A stretch of 64,000 nucleotides of DNA from Flagellimonas_B algarum (GCF_040513375.1 NZ_JBEVTG010000002.1:1178001-1242000), one strand, 5' to 3'. Shown: positions 41,668 to 51,117, numbered from the stretch's first letter. Made by a program: numbers and translations. Notes: generated by a model from the sequence alone, not told the origin.

Positions 41668-43047
41668 GTGCTTTACACCATCATCGATATCGAGACCACC
41701 GGCAACGGACTCAAAGGGAACAAAATCACCGAAATCGCCGTTTTCAAATATGACGGAAACCGGGTCGTCGACGAGTTCACTTCCCTCGTCAACCCTGAAT
41801 GCCCCATCCCTTTTTTCATCACCCGGTTGACGGGCATCGATGACGATACGGTACGTGATGCGCCGATCTTTGCCGAAATCGCCGAAAAGGTCGAGGCGAT
41901 AACCAAAGACTGCACCTTCGTCGCCCATGCCGTGAACTTTGATTATGGGGTCATCAAAGAGGAATTCCGCCAACTGGGCAAGACCTTCTCCCGTAAAAAA
42001 TTGTGCACCGTACGGCTCTCGCGCAAACTGATCCCGGGGCTGCAATCCTATAGCTTGGGCAAATTGTGCTCCAGTCTCGGTATCGGCATCAGTGATCGGC
42101 ACCGTGCCCGGGGTGATGCGGAAGCCACGGTAAGGCTGTTCGAAATGCTTCTTCAGAAACCGGAGGCTGAGGCCTTGATCGAAAAAAGCTTGAATGCCCG
42201 AAGTCAAGAGGCCACCCTACCCCCATTGTTGTCCCGTGAAAAAGTAGCAGGTTTGCCCAATGCACCTGGCGTGTACTATTTCAAGAACGCCAAAGGCGAG
42301 ATCATCTATGTGGGCAAGGCCATCAACTTGAAGAAACGGGTTCTTGGCCATTTTTACCACAAAAGCAACCACGAGATCAAACTCTGCAAAGAGGTGGCCG
42401 ACATCGACCATGAATTGTCAGGCAGTGAACTGGTAGCCTTGCTTATGGAGTCGGCGGCCATAAAAAAACATTACCCTCCTTTCAATAGGGCACAAAAAAA
42501 GACCATTCGACAATACGCGCTGTTCAGTTACACCGATCGTGGTGGAATCAAACATCTGGCCATCGAAGCGGCCAAATCGGTTTTGGATCCCATCGAGACC
42601 TTTCCCAACCGTACGGAAGCACAATTGTTTTTGGAAGACCTCTGTACTCGCTACAACCTATGTCCCAAATATTGTCATTTGCAACAGACCCAAGGTCCGT
42701 GTTCGCACTACAGGGCCCAATGTTGTGAAGGCATTTGCAAGGGTACCGAAACCACGGGCGCGTATAATGGCAAGGTCGACCGGGCGCTCGAAACCCTCAA
42801 AAACCAGCGTGAAGAAGACCTGTTCATTGAGGAAAAAGGACGTTATCCCCATGAAAAAGCGGTGATTTTGGTGCAAAACGGGGCCTACCGTGGTTTTGGC
42901 TTTATCGACCAGTCGGAGCAACTCAACTCGATCGAAGCCATGGAAGCCCATATCATCCCCCAAAAAAACACCATTGAAGCGCGGCGCATCATACACGCAT
43001 CATTGAAAAGGGGCCTGAAACACAAAAGATTAAGTTCAATTGCTTAA
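41668..43047 (+). CDS. DnaQ-type 3'-5' exonuclease fused to a GIY-YIG nuclease domain
   Basis: A 459-residue protein starting at GTG (MLYTIIDIETTG by family pattern; the frame also allows ATG at 41599). Residues 1-165 are a DEDDh exonuclease (DIETTG, then FVAHAVNFDYGVI and H-x-x-x-x-D as HRARGDAEATV). Residues about 190-280 are a UvrC-type GIY-YIG domain (GVYYFKNAKGEIIYVGKAINLKKR). The C-terminus resembles the UvrC-homologous region with a Cys cluster (CTRYNLCPKYCHL, CSHYRAQCCEGIC). Such fusions are thought to act in DNA repair. Confidence 0.88.
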   Translation: MLYTIIDIETTGNGLKGNKITEIAVFKYDGNRVVDEFTSLVNPECPIPFFITRLTGIDDDTVRDAPIFAEIAEKVEAITKDCTFVAHAVNFDYGVIKEEFRQLGKTFSRKKLCTVRLSRKLIPGLQSYSLGKLCSSLGIGISDRHRARGDAEATVRLFEMLLQKPEAEALIEKSLNARSQEATLPPLLSREKVAGLPNAPGVYYFKNAKGEIIYVGKAINLKKRVLGHFYHKSNHEIKLCKEVADIDHELSGSELVALLMESAAIKKHYPPFNRAQKKTIRQYALFSYTDRGGIKHLAIEAAKSVLDPIETFPNRTEAQLFLEDLCTRYNLCPKYCHLQQTQGPCSHYRAQCCEGICKGTETTGAYNGKVDRALETLKNQREEDLFIEEKGRYPHEKAVILVQNGAYRGFGFIDQSEQLNSIEAMEAHIIPQKNTIEARRIIHASLKRGLKHKRLSSIA

Positions 43048-44128
43048 CTTTCGTTTTAGAAGGACCAAAAAACGCATCAAGTTGTTGCTCAACCCATCGA
43101 AGGAAATTCTCGGATTTGATGACCGGATCATCTGCATCATCGGTATCGTACTGAACACGCACGGTGCTATGGCGATATACTATACCGGTTCCATTTTCAC
43201 GACCGATTTTTTCACCTACTGCCTTAAATGGTCCGAATTCTTATTGATCGTAACCGTGCTTTGGTTGGTAACGAGGGCCATGTACTTAGCTTTGGTAAAA
43301 CGTTTTCCCGGTTCTTCCAATCGCGTTAAACGTTGGGTACGTATCCCTTTTTTCCTAATTCCTTTTGCAGGTATCTCCTTATTGTTCGTGTATTACATCA
43401 GACCGCTGTTCAATATCATGGTACCCGGTTATCCCGAGCCCCATATCAGTATCGAATTGATTACCGGAAGCATTATCACCATGCTCGATATAGGGGTATA
43501 CGAAGGCATCCATATGTATACCGAATTGAAAAATTCAAAAATCAAGGAAGAGACGCTTAAAAAAGAACACCTGACCAGCAAATTGGCCAGTCTGCAAAAC
43601 CAGATCAGTCCCCATTTCCTCTTCAACAGCTTGAATACCCTAGTATACCTTATCGATACCGATAAGGATAAGGGTATCGAATTCGTACATAAACTAGCGT
43701 ATATCTATAAGTGCGTGTTGGAATCGTCCGAAAAGGAGTTCGTCACGCTCAAGGAAGAACTGAATTACATCAATGCCTATACCGAATTGCTCATTGAACG
43801 CTTCGGGACCAATTTGACCGTTGATTTCGAGATCGCTCCCAATGAAAGAAAGAAAAAAATCGTACCCTTGGCCATGCAATTGGGTATCGAAAATGCGGTC
43901 AAGCACAATATCATTTCGATTAAAAAGCCCTTGAATATCGCCATTGCGACGGCCAACGACTATTTGATCATCAAGAACAACCTGCAAAAAAGGGAGGTCA
44001 GAGAACCTCATTTGGGTCTGGGACTCAAGAATATCGTGAACCGCTATTCCTTGCTGACCAATAGGGAAGTCGTAGTCGAGACCAACAGTTCGGATTTCAT
44101 TTTGAAACTACCGCTGTTGAACAGGTGA
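43040..44128 (+). CDS. LytS/YehU-type sensor histidine kinase
   Basis: A 362-residue kinase with four membrane helices (near 30-48, 57-78, 100-122, 138-156), a coiled linker and a His_kinase domain with H192 in NQISPHFLFNSLNT. The ATPase N-box is LGIENAVKHN and a G2-like GLGLKNIVNRY follows; the DxG element is weak (YLIIKNNL), so activity may be reduced. The start is taken as TTG at 43040, overlapping the previous stop by eight bases; the first in-frame ATG would cut the first helix. It is 58 bases before its regulator. Confidence 0.82.
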   Translation: MLNFRFRRTKKRIKLLLNPSKEILGFDDRIICIIGIVLNTHGAMAIYYTGSIFTTDFFTYCLKWSEFLLIVTVLWLVTRAMYLALVKRFPGSSNRVKRWVRIPFFLIPFAGISLLFVYYIRPLFNIMVPGYPEPHISIELITGSIITMLDIGVYEGIHMYTELKNSKIKEETLKKEHLTSKLASLQNQISPHFLFNSLNTLVYLIDTDKDKGIEFVHKLAYIYKCVLESSEKEFVTLKEELNYINAYTELLIERFGTNLTVDFEIAPNERKKKIVPLAMQLGIENAVKHNIISIKKPLNIAIATANDYLIIKNNLQKREVREPHLGLGLKNIVNRYSLLTNREVVVETNSSDFILKLPLLNR

Positions 44129-44186
44129 CCTGTACGAATAAAAGGTGTCTTAGGACATATTACGATAGCAGTGATGTTATCGGTAA

Positions 44187-44981
44187 ATGGAGCCAACTAT
44201 GAAAAACGAAAACAATCTGGGAATCGTTATCGTCGAAGACGAGCCGATTTCTAGCGAATATTTGAAAAAATTGATCCGCGATACCGGGGTCGACCATCAT
44301 ATCGTACAAAATCTAGACTCGGTTTCCGATGCCATGGCGTTTTTTGCCCAAAAGGTAGATTTCGATTTGATTTTCATGGATATCCATTTGGGCGACGGAA
44401 CTTGTTTCGACATTCTAAATGCGGTCGATGTCGATAAACCGATCATTTTCTGTACTACTTTCGATATGTATGCGGTACAGGCATTCAAATACAACAGTAT
44501 CGATTACATCTTGAAACCTGCCAAACCGGTTGACATAGAGAAGGCGATCCAAAAATACCGCTCGCTCCAAAAAGTCGAAGAAGAAGACTACCTCCTTCGA
44601 ATCGATAAAATGATGACCTCCTTTATCGGCACCAATTACAAAAAGCGCTTCTTGGTTCGAAAGAACCACAAACTGACCTTGATCCATATCGATCAAGTGG
44701 TGGGTTTTTACTCAGAAGAAGGGCAAACGTATTTGATCGAGGAATCGGAAAACGAGCATCACGTCGACTTTACCCTAGAACGCTTGGAAGAAATGCTTGA
44801 CCCCGGTCAGTTCTTTAGGATCAACAGAAAAATGATCATCTCGATCAACTTCTTGAAATCGATCGAAGACTACTTCAACAACCGCCTTAAGATCAAACTC
44901 ACCCATAAATCGAGCAACGATCTGATCGTAAGTCGAAACCGGGTAAAGGAATTCAAAAACTGGTTGAAGGGAGTGAGCTAG
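44187..44981 (+). CDS. LytTR-family response regulator
   Basis: A 264-residue regulator (or 260 from an ATG at 44199). The receiver has E17/D18 in IVIVEDE, phospho-acceptor D65 in LIFMDIHLGD and K110 in YILKPAKP. LytTR domain follows from about 155 (RFLVRKNHKLTLIHIDQVVGFYS; FFRINRKMIISI). It pairs with the upstream LytS-type kinase. Its stop overlaps that of the convergent small membrane gene by four bases. Confidence 0.9.
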   Translation: MEPTMKNENNLGIVIVEDEPISSEYLKKLIRDTGVDHHIVQNLDSVSDAMAFFAQKVDFDLIFMDIHLGDGTCFDILNAVDVDKPIIFCTTFDMYAVQAFKYNSIDYILKPAKPVDIEKAIQKYRSLQKVEEEDYLLRIDKMMTSFIGTNYKKRFLVRKNHKLTLIHIDQVVGFYSEEGQTYLIEESENEHHVDFTLERLEEMLDPGQFFRINRKMIISINFLKSIEDYFNNRLKIKLTHKSSNDLIVSRNRVKEFKNWLKGVS

Positions 44982-45079
44982 GACTTTTTACGCATTTTCC
45001 TATACATCTTGGCCACAAACACGAACCACACGATGAAGATCACCGCTATGATTATGGAATAAACCAATATAAAGTCCAT
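44978..45079 (-). CDS. 33-residue single-helix membrane peptide
   Basis: ATG at 45079 opens a frame coding MDFILVYSIIIAVIFIVWF then VFVAKMYRKMRKKS before TAG. It has one hydrophobic helix (3-23) and a strongly basic C-terminus, the pattern of a real small membrane peptide with the tail inside. Its ATG overlaps the stop of the 60-residue gene upstream (TAATG), so the two are coupled. The function is unknown; such pairs sometimes accompany membrane transporters or kinases. Confidence 0.55.
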   Translation of the reverse strand: MDFILVYSIIIAVIFIVWFVFVAKMYRKMRKKS

Positions 45080-45261
45080 TACTCTCTGTGTTTGAAATAA
45101 TTCATAAAGCCCAAAATGGTGGGCGCCCAAAATGCGATAAAAATAGCATCCAACTTTTTCCCACTGAGAAAAAGGGTCTCTGAAACAATTATGATGGATA
45201 TCACCACAAGGAGCATAATGCAGTTCATCACGCCTACCTTTTTAATAAAATCCTTAAACAT
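45079..45261 (-). CDS. 60-residue two-helix membrane protein
   Basis: The protein has an amphipathic start (MFKDFIKKVG), hydrophobic segments near 11-31 and 38-54, and a charged end (NYFKHRE). The frame ends with TAA overlapping the start of the 33-residue gene. Both lie convergent to the LytTR gene. Short but with clean topology and coupling, so I consider it coding; no family recognised. Confidence 0.55.
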   Translation of the reverse strand: MFKDFIKKVGVMNCIMLLVVISIIIVSETLFLSGKKLDAIFIAFWAPTILGFMNYFKHRE

Positions 45262-45350
45262 TCTTGCGTACTAGTACGATTATTACTACCAATTTAAGAA
45301 ATAAAACGGCTCAAATGTTAAAAATATTGTGATTTTCTTAACATTTTTGT

Positions 45351-46130
45351 TTAACGATACGGCTGTATGCGAACGGAACATCGAACGGCATCCGCTAGAT
45401 ATTCGAAGCCTTCATGAAGTTGTTTTTGCGGGACCGCATAGGGATAAAAGGAAATGGGTTCGATGCAGACCATATTGGGTACCTCGGTCCAACACATGAA
45501 GTGGCCGAACCCTTCGGTGATCACTTTCAGGTGTTGATCGCCATCGGTCAAGGTGATTTCCGAACAATCGGAAACCTCAAGGGCGCGGCTCCCGACCGCC
45601 AATACCTCATCCAAAGTAATGTGTCGCTCCCCAGCCTGGATTACAGGGCTATCGGTATGCAATTTGAATGCGGGGTGATACCCAAGCATAAAAGGCATGT
45701 CTCGTTCACCGTTGATAAGAAACGTGATTTCCAATCCATTGGTGGTCAACTGAAAGTGTTTTTCAAATTCAAAAGAATAGGGCCAAACCATCCATTGCTT
45801 CGGTGATTTTTCAGGATATTTCGAATTCGCTATCGGCGTACCCGCGCGGTAGGATTTTGTAAACACGGCCATAGTTTCGGATGCTTCCTTCAAGGTATAC
45901 CCGAATTGGCGCAACAAACCGTGTTGGTCTTGAATCGCACTCCCTTTAGGAACCTGTACTTGAAAGCCCGCTTCATTGACCGGTCCGATGATCGGGAACA
46001 TTTCCGTATCGCTACTGCCCCAACCAGGACTGCCTTTTTGATGAATAAACTGGTGTCCGGCCACTACATAGCCTACCAATTCACCTTGGTCAATGGTAAC
46101 CGTTTGATTTTGTAGCTGCAATCGGGTCAT
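45351..46130 (-). CDS. Aldose 1-epimerase family protein
   Basis: A 259-residue cytosolic protein of the galactose-mutarotase-like beta-sandwich fold. Conserved features are GYVVAGHQFIHQ, SSDTEMFPIIGPVNEAG, QHGLLRQFGYTL (catalytic His region), MLGYHPAFKL (second His) and the C-terminal strand VCIEPISFYPYA with the catalytic Glu. It interconverts sugar anomers, or phosphorylated sugars in the YeaD branch; which cannot be decided. It stands 42 bases after the cystathionine-beta-synthase-like gene on the same strand. Confidence 0.82.
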   Translation of the reverse strand: MTRLQLQNQTVTIDQGELVGYVVAGHQFIHQKGSPGWGSSDTEMFPIIGPVNEAGFQVQVPKGSAIQDQHGLLRQFGYTLKEASETMAVFTKSYRAGTPIANSKYPEKSPKQWMVWPYSFEFEKHFQLTTNGLEITFLINGERDMPFMLGYHPAFKLHTDSPVIQAGERHITLDEVLAVGSRALEVSDCSEITLTDGDQHLKVITEGFGHFMCWTEVPNMVCIEPISFYPYAVPQKQLHEGFEYLADAVRCSVRIQPYR

Positions 46131-46171
46131 TTCTGTTCGGTTTATTCGTTATGCTTTCGAAAAGCGGTTTG

Positions 46172-47152
46172 TCAATCGATATAGCCCATCTCACGCATCC
46201 AATCGTCGTTGAACATTTTACCTACATATCGGCTGCCATGATCATGGAAAAGGACAACTACGACGTCGTCTTCGGTAAAGTGCTGTTCGAGTTGCAACAC
46301 CCCTTTGATAGCGGCGCCGGCGGAGTTCCCTAAAAACATGCCTTCTTCCTTGGCCAAACGTTGGGTGTAGACCGCGGCGTCCTTATCGGTTACTTTGGTA
46401 AATCCGTCAATGATGTCAAAATCGACATTCTCAGGTAAAATATCTTCCCCGATTCCTTCAGTCACATAGGGATAAATCTCATTCTCGTCGAAAATTCCGG
46501 TTTCATGGTATTTTTTAAAGACCGAACCATAGGTATCGACACCCCAGACCTTGACCTCGGGATTTTGTTCCTTCAAAAATTTACCCACTCCTGAAATCGT
46601 ACCTCCTGTACCTACACCGACCACGAAATGGGTGATTTTTCCTTGGGTCTGTTCCCAAATTTCAGGTCCCGTACTCAAATAATGGGCTTTGGCGTTCGAC
46701 GGATTGTCGTATTGGTTCACATACCACGAATTCGGGATTTCAGTAGCCAAGCGTCGTGCGGTCGAATAGTAACTTTGGGGGTCTTCAGGAGCAACATCCG
46801 TAGGGCATACGTGAACTTCACTACCCACCGCCCTTAGAATATCCATCTTCTCCTTAGACTGTTTATCACTCATCACACAGATCATCCGATACCCTTTCAC
46901 GATGGCCGCAAGGGCAAGTCCCATTCCGGTATTGCCCGAAGTGCCCTCAATGATGGTGCCCCCAGGTTGCAAACGACCATCAGCCTCGGCATCTTCGATC
47001 ATTTGCAGGGCCATACGGTCTTTGACTGAGTTGCCCGGGTTGAAGGTCTCGTATTTGGCCAATACCAAACAGGGTAGCTGGGCCGTGAGGGTATTTAGTT
47101 TCACCAAAGGGGTATTCCCAATGGTTTCGAGTATGTTTTTTGCGTATTCCAT
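46172..47152 (-). CDS. PLP-dependent cysteine synthase / cystathionine beta-synthase-like enzyme
   Basis: A 326-residue fold-type II PLP enzyme. The PLP lysine is K43-44 in NPGNSVKDR; the phosphate/substrate loop is EGTSGNTGMG; the cofactor-phosphate loop is GVGTGGTISGVG; the C-terminal GNSAGAA is also present. The ending VVVVLFHDHGSRYVGKMFNDDWM is typical of cystathionine beta-synthase rather than CysK. It makes cysteine, or cystathionine from serine and homocysteine, with PLP. No CBS regulatory domain is attached. Confidence 0.88.
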   Translation of the reverse strand: MEYAKNILETIGNTPLVKLNTLTAQLPCLVLAKYETFNPGNSVKDRMALQMIEDAEADGRLQPGGTIIEGTSGNTGMGLALAAIVKGYRMICVMSDKQSKEKMDILRAVGSEVHVCPTDVAPEDPQSYYSTARRLATEIPNSWYVNQYDNPSNAKAHYLSTGPEIWEQTQGKITHFVVGVGTGGTISGVGKFLKEQNPEVKVWGVDTYGSVFKKYHETGIFDENEIYPYVTEGIGEDILPENVDFDIIDGFTKVTDKDAAVYTQRLAKEEGMFLGNSAGAAIKGVLQLEQHFTEDDVVVVLFHDHGSRYVGKMFNDDWMREMGYID

Positions 47153-47232
47153 AGACCTTGCAAAAATAGCCTTATGGCAGCAGAAGTGGAAAGAAAATAC
47201 AAGCTTATTCCCGGCAGCGACCCCTGAAGTCG

Positions 47233-48474
47233 CTACTCAAATTTCATGGCCTTGACCGGTGAGATTTTCGAAATGGCATAAGACGGAACCAGCAGCATCA
47301 AAAGACAGAGCACCAGAACCCCGACGTTCAAAGCCAATATATGCCATAGCTCGATATGCACCGGAATGTAGTCGATATAATATTCTTCAGGGTTGGGAAA
47401 TTTCAGGAAACGAAAGCGCTCCTGCAGCGCCAAAAGCCCCAATCCGATCAAATTGCCCCAAAAGAGGCCCACACAGATCAGATAACCCGCATTGTACAAA
47501 AAGACTTTTCGAATCGTCCAATCCGATGACCCCAAGGCTTTCAGGGTACCGATCATAGGGGTCCGTTCCAAAATCAAGACCAAAAGGGCCGTAATCATAT
47601 TGATTCCGCCGACAATGATCATGATCCCGATGATCAAAGCGATATTGAAATCGAAGAGGCCCAACCAATCGAAAATCTTCAGGTATTTGTTCTTCAAGTT
47701 CCGGGTATCAAGGTCGGATAGGGTCTTGCCGTAGATTTCATTCGTTTTTGTTTCGAGCTCGTCAAAATCATCTAAGAACACCTCGAAATTGCCCACTTCA
47801 TCCACTTCCCATTTGTTCATGCGCTGAATATGGCGCAAATCGACGAAAAGGTAATTCGCATCCAGTTCCTCAAACCCACTATCGTAAATACCGGTTACCG
47901 TAAACTTCCGATTGTTCGGGGTCTTAGACGGGTCGCCATCCTTCAGGAAAATCGTAAAAAACCCATCTCCTACCGCCAATTCGAGCCGATTGGCCAAAAT
48001 CCGCGAAATCAAGGCTTCCTCATTCAAATTCCCGGTAAAATCGGGCAATCGCCCATCAACCAGAAATTCATTGAACGCATCCCATCTAAAATCGGTGCCC
48101 ACCCCCTTGGCCAGAATGCCCTCGAAGGTCTTTTCGGTACGAATGATCCCTCCTTTGACCGCTACCCCTTGAACGTGTGCAATGCCTGAAATGTTCGTGA
48201 ATTCCGGATAAAAATCCTGGTTCAAGGAAACCGGTATCAAGGAAACCTCAGAGGCATTGTTGTCATAATTGAAGATCTGAACATGCCCATTAAAGGCCGC
48301 TACCTTCTCCCGGATCTTTAGTTGTAAACCGACACCGGTTGCAATGGCTATGAGCATCATGACGATTCCGATCGCGATGGCGGCAATGGCAATTTTAATT
48401 ATCGGGGCGGAAATGCTAATTTTATGTTCCTTCCCTGTAATCAGGCGCTTGGCAATAAATAGTTCTAAATTCAA
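47233..48474 (-). CDS. FtsX/LolE-type ABC transporter permease
   Basis: A 413-residue permease with one N-terminal helix (about 22-44), a large extracytoplasmic MacB_PCD-like domain (45-265) and three C-terminal helices (about 275-300, 325-345, 375-400) carrying the FtsX pattern (ERTPMIGTLKALGSSDWTIRKVF). It would export or extract lipoproteins or other substrates with a separate ATPase, which is not adjacent. I prefer TTG at 48474 (MNLELFIAKRL, the family's normal start); a TTG at 48495 adds seven residues. Only three bases separate it from the divergent start. Confidence 0.85.
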   Translation of the reverse strand: MNLELFIAKRLITGKEHKISISAPIIKIAIAAIAIGIVMMLIAIATGVGLQLKIREKVAAFNGHVQIFNYDNNASEVSLIPVSLNQDFYPEFTNISGIAHVQGVAVKGGIIRTEKTFEGILAKGVGTDFRWDAFNEFLVDGRLPDFTGNLNEEALISRILANRLELAVGDGFFTIFLKDGDPSKTPNNRKFTVTGIYDSGFEELDANYLFVDLRHIQRMNKWEVDEVGNFEVFLDDFDELETKTNEIYGKTLSDLDTRNLKNKYLKIFDWLGLFDFNIALIIGIMIIVGGINMITALLVLILERTPMIGTLKALGSSDWTIRKVFLYNAGYLICVGLFWGNLIGLGLLALQERFRFLKFPNPEEYYIDYIPVHIELWHILALNVGVLVLCLLMLLVPSYAISKISPVKAMKFE

Positions 48475-48477
48475 CGG

Positions 48478-49683
48478 ATGCCCTTTTTCTTTCAATTCAA
48501 AAGTACAGTTTTATGGCTTAGCTGCATCTTATTGGCCTGTGCACAAACCCCAAGGCCGAAAGTGGTCGAAACGGATGAGCTGGTCTTACTCGGTGCCGAA
48601 CGGACCGAAGTCTACCTACCCTGGCTGAAAGGGAAACGGGTGGCGGTGGTGGCGAACCAGACCAGCATAATCCCAAAAAACGATCACCAAATTCATCTCG
48701 TCGATTCCTTACTCTCCCTTGAGGTGGATATTATTTCCGTTTTTGCTCCTGAACATGGTTTTCGCGGCCAGTCTGATGCTGGTGAAAAAGTCAGCGACGG
48801 GGTTGATACCGCAACGGGGCTGCCTATTATTTCCTTGTATGGCAAAAATCGGAAACCGACCAAAGAACAATTGACCGAAATCGATGTGGTGGTTTTCGAC
48901 ATCCAAGACGTAGGTGTCCGGTTTTATACCTATATCGCGACCCTGCAATTGGTTATGGAGGCCTGTGCCGAAATCGGGATACCGGTCATCGTTCTGGACC
49001 GCCCGAATCCGAATGGCCACTATATCGACGGCCCCACTATGGAGAAGGAACACCGTTCCTTTCTGGGCATGAACCCCATTCCACTGGTCTATGGAATGAC
49101 CATCGGTGAATATGCTGCCATGGTCAATGGTGAAGGTTGGCTGTCGAAAGGGCTAGCGGTCGACCTAAAGGTCGTTCCATTGCTTCATTACGATCATGAT
49201 ATGGAATACGCCCTACCCGTTCGACCCTCACCGAACCTACCCAACGACAAGGCGATCAACCTCTATCCTAGCCTTGGATTGTTCGAAGGAACGGCCGTCA
49301 ACGCCGGTCGAGGTACCGAATGGCAATTCCAACGCTTTGGGGCATCTTTTTTAGACAGCACCCATTTTGATTTCCGATATGTACCCCATCCGAATTTCGG
49401 TGCGAAATACCCCAAAGAAGAAGCGAATACCTGTTTTGGGAAAGACCTTTCCAAGCATCCGAAAATGCAGTCGGTATCCTTAACCTGGCTGATTGAGGCC
49501 TACACCCACAGTACGGATCATGAGAAGGTCTTCAAAACAGAAGGGTTCACGAAACACGCGGGCACCACACGTTTACAACAACAAATCGAGTCGGGCATGC
49601 CAGAAAAAGAAATCAGGGCGTCTTGGCAACAAGACCTAGAGGATTTCAAAAAAATTCGAAGCAAGTATCTGCTTTACGAATGA
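48478..49683 (+). CDS. DUF1343 (NamZ-type exo-beta-N-acetylmuramidase) lipoprotein
   Basis: A 401-residue lipoprotein with lipobox LLAC near residue 21. The mature part matches DUF1343: VAVVANQTSI, VFAPEHGFRGQSDAGE, DTATGLPIISLYGKNRKPT, VVFDIQDVGVRFYTYI, and later YPSLGLFEGTAVNAGRGTEWQFQRFG. Characterised members (NamZ) remove terminal N-acetylmuramate from muropeptide glycans. It is divergent from the permease with start codons three bases apart, so their promoters lie inside one another. Confidence 0.88.
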   Translation: MPFFFQFKSTVLWLSCILLACAQTPRPKVVETDELVLLGAERTEVYLPWLKGKRVAVVANQTSIIPKNDHQIHLVDSLLSLEVDIISVFAPEHGFRGQSDAGEKVSDGVDTATGLPIISLYGKNRKPTKEQLTEIDVVVFDIQDVGVRFYTYIATLQLVMEACAEIGIPVIVLDRPNPNGHYIDGPTMEKEHRSFLGMNPIPLVYGMTIGEYAAMVNGEGWLSKGLAVDLKVVPLLHYDHDMEYALPVRPSPNLPNDKAINLYPSLGLFEGTAVNAGRGTEWQFQRFGASFLDSTHFDFRYVPHPNFGAKYPKEEANTCFGKDLSKHPKMQSVSLTWLIEAYTHSTDHEKVFKTEGFTKHAGTTRLQQQIESGMPEKEIRASWQQDLEDFKKIRSKYLLYE

Positions 49684-49698
49684 AGGGAGTCCAGCGCC

Positions 49699-50544
49699 TT
49701 AACCATCGCTTTCCGTAGCCATGGTCGTAGGCTTTCGATACTTGTGGAAGGGTTGCTTTAAAAGGCCCATGATACTGGCATTTTCCTTTTCATCAGGAAA
49801 GGTATCGACCCCATACACTATTTTTTCGGGTGCCAAATATTGATAGGTTCCGAATAGACGGTCCCAAATTGAAAAGATATTCCCATAATTTGAATCCGTG
49901 TACGGCAGCACATAATGATGGTGTACCTTGTGCATGTCAGGCGACACAATCACCCAACTTAGGGCTTTGTCGACTTTTTTGGGCAAGCTGATATTGGCAT
50001 GGTTGAATTGCGATAGTACAACGGAAAGGCTTTGGTATAGCATGATGATACCGATGGGCGCACCGACTATAAAGACCCCGATCAAAGTAAAAGCATAGCG
50101 GATCATACTTTCTAACGGATGATGTCTGTTGGCAGTGGTCGTATCGACGTTATGATCGGTATGATGTACCAAATGCACCATCCATAATGGTTTTACCTTG
50201 TGTTCGACCAAATGGGCGGTATAGGCCCCAATGAGATCGAGCAGCAACACTCCCAAAAGCACATATAACCACAACGGCATTTGGGGCAACCAATTGATGA
50301 TCCCGAAATCGTTGGTTACCGTCCAATCCGAAGTTTGCAACAGCAAAAAAGCCAGCGGAAAATTCACGATAATCGTTGTTATCGTAAAGAAGATATTCGG
50401 CATGGCATGACGCCATTTCGGATAGCGGACATTGAATAAGGGAACGATCCCTTCCAGAATCCAAAAAAACGTGATCCCACCCACCAATATCAAACTGCGG
50501 TGCAAAGCGGGAATATGTTCGAAGTAATCAATAAGTTGCTCCAT
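49699..50544 (-). CDS. Sterol desaturase / fatty acid hydroxylase family protein
   Basis: A 281-residue membrane protein with about five helices and the histidine clusters of the family: HLVEH, LVHHTDHN, ANRHHPLE and HKVHHHYVLPYTD. These bind a di-iron centre that hydroxylates or desaturates lipids. It meets the DUF1343 gene tail to tail (15 bases). The lipid substrate cannot be read from the sequence. Confidence 0.87.
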   Translation of the reverse strand: MEQLIDYFEHIPALHRSLILVGGITFFWILEGIVPLFNVRYPKWRHAMPNIFFTITTIIVNFPLAFLLLQTSDWTVTNDFGIINWLPQMPLWLYVLLGVLLLDLIGAYTAHLVEHKVKPLWMVHLVHHTDHNVDTTTANRHHPLESMIRYAFTLIGVFIVGAPIGIIMLYQSLSVVLSQFNHANISLPKKVDKALSWVIVSPDMHKVHHHYVLPYTDSNYGNIFSIWDRLFGTYQYLAPEKIVYGVDTFPDEKENASIMGLLKQPFHKYRKPTTMATESDG

Positions 50545-50565
50545 AGTCCCAAAAATACGAAATCA

Positions 50566-51060
50566 TCAACTTTTCAACCGCTGCTTCATCGCTTCGACGA
50601 TGTTATATGCGGCTGGGCATATCGAAAGGTTTTTTAGGGTCAGATCGGTAATTTGGTGGAATTTCTTTCGATCGGTATGGGGGTATTCACGACAAGCCTT
50701 CGGCCGTACCTCGTAAATGGAACAATAGTTGTCAGCCCCCAGAAAGGTACAGGGCACCTCTTGCAACACATAGTCACGATCTTCATCAAGCCGCAGGTAT
50801 TGGGCAATGAAAGCTTTGGGTTTCATTCGAAAATGCTTTGCGATACGCTCGATATCGGCATCCGTGAACAAGGGGCCCGTCGTCTTGCAGCAGTTCGCAC
50901 AGCTAAGGCAATCGGTACGGTCAAACTCCGCCTCATGCAATTCGACCATCAAATAGTCTAATTTTTTGGGCGGGCGTTTCTTCAATTTAGCGAAGAATTT
51001 CTTGTTCTCTTGGGCTTTCTGCCGGGCACGTTCCGGAAGGTCGTGAAGCTGGTCGTTCAT
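50566..51060 (-). CDS. YkgJ-family cysteine-cluster protein
   Basis: A 164-residue cytosolic protein. Residues about 58-64 read CLSCANCC, and CTFLGADNYCSIYEVRPKACREYPH follows (two Cys pairs), the zinc/iron-chelating pattern of the CxxCxxCC (UPF0153) family. The function of the family is not established. It lies 21 bases before the desaturase gene on the same strand and divergent from the methyltransferase. Confidence 0.83.
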   Translation of the reverse strand: MNDQLHDLPERARQKAQENKKFFAKLKKRPPKKLDYLMVELHEAEFDRTDCLSCANCCKTTGPLFTDADIERIAKHFRMKPKAFIAQYLRLDEDRDYVLQEVPCTFLGADNYCSIYEVRPKACREYPHTDRKKFHQITDLTLKNLSICPAAYNIVEAMKQRLKS

Positions 51061-51117
51061 AAATACAAACTTAAAAGCTTAAACCATTTACTAAAAATAA
51101 AGTCCCATTTTTGCGGG

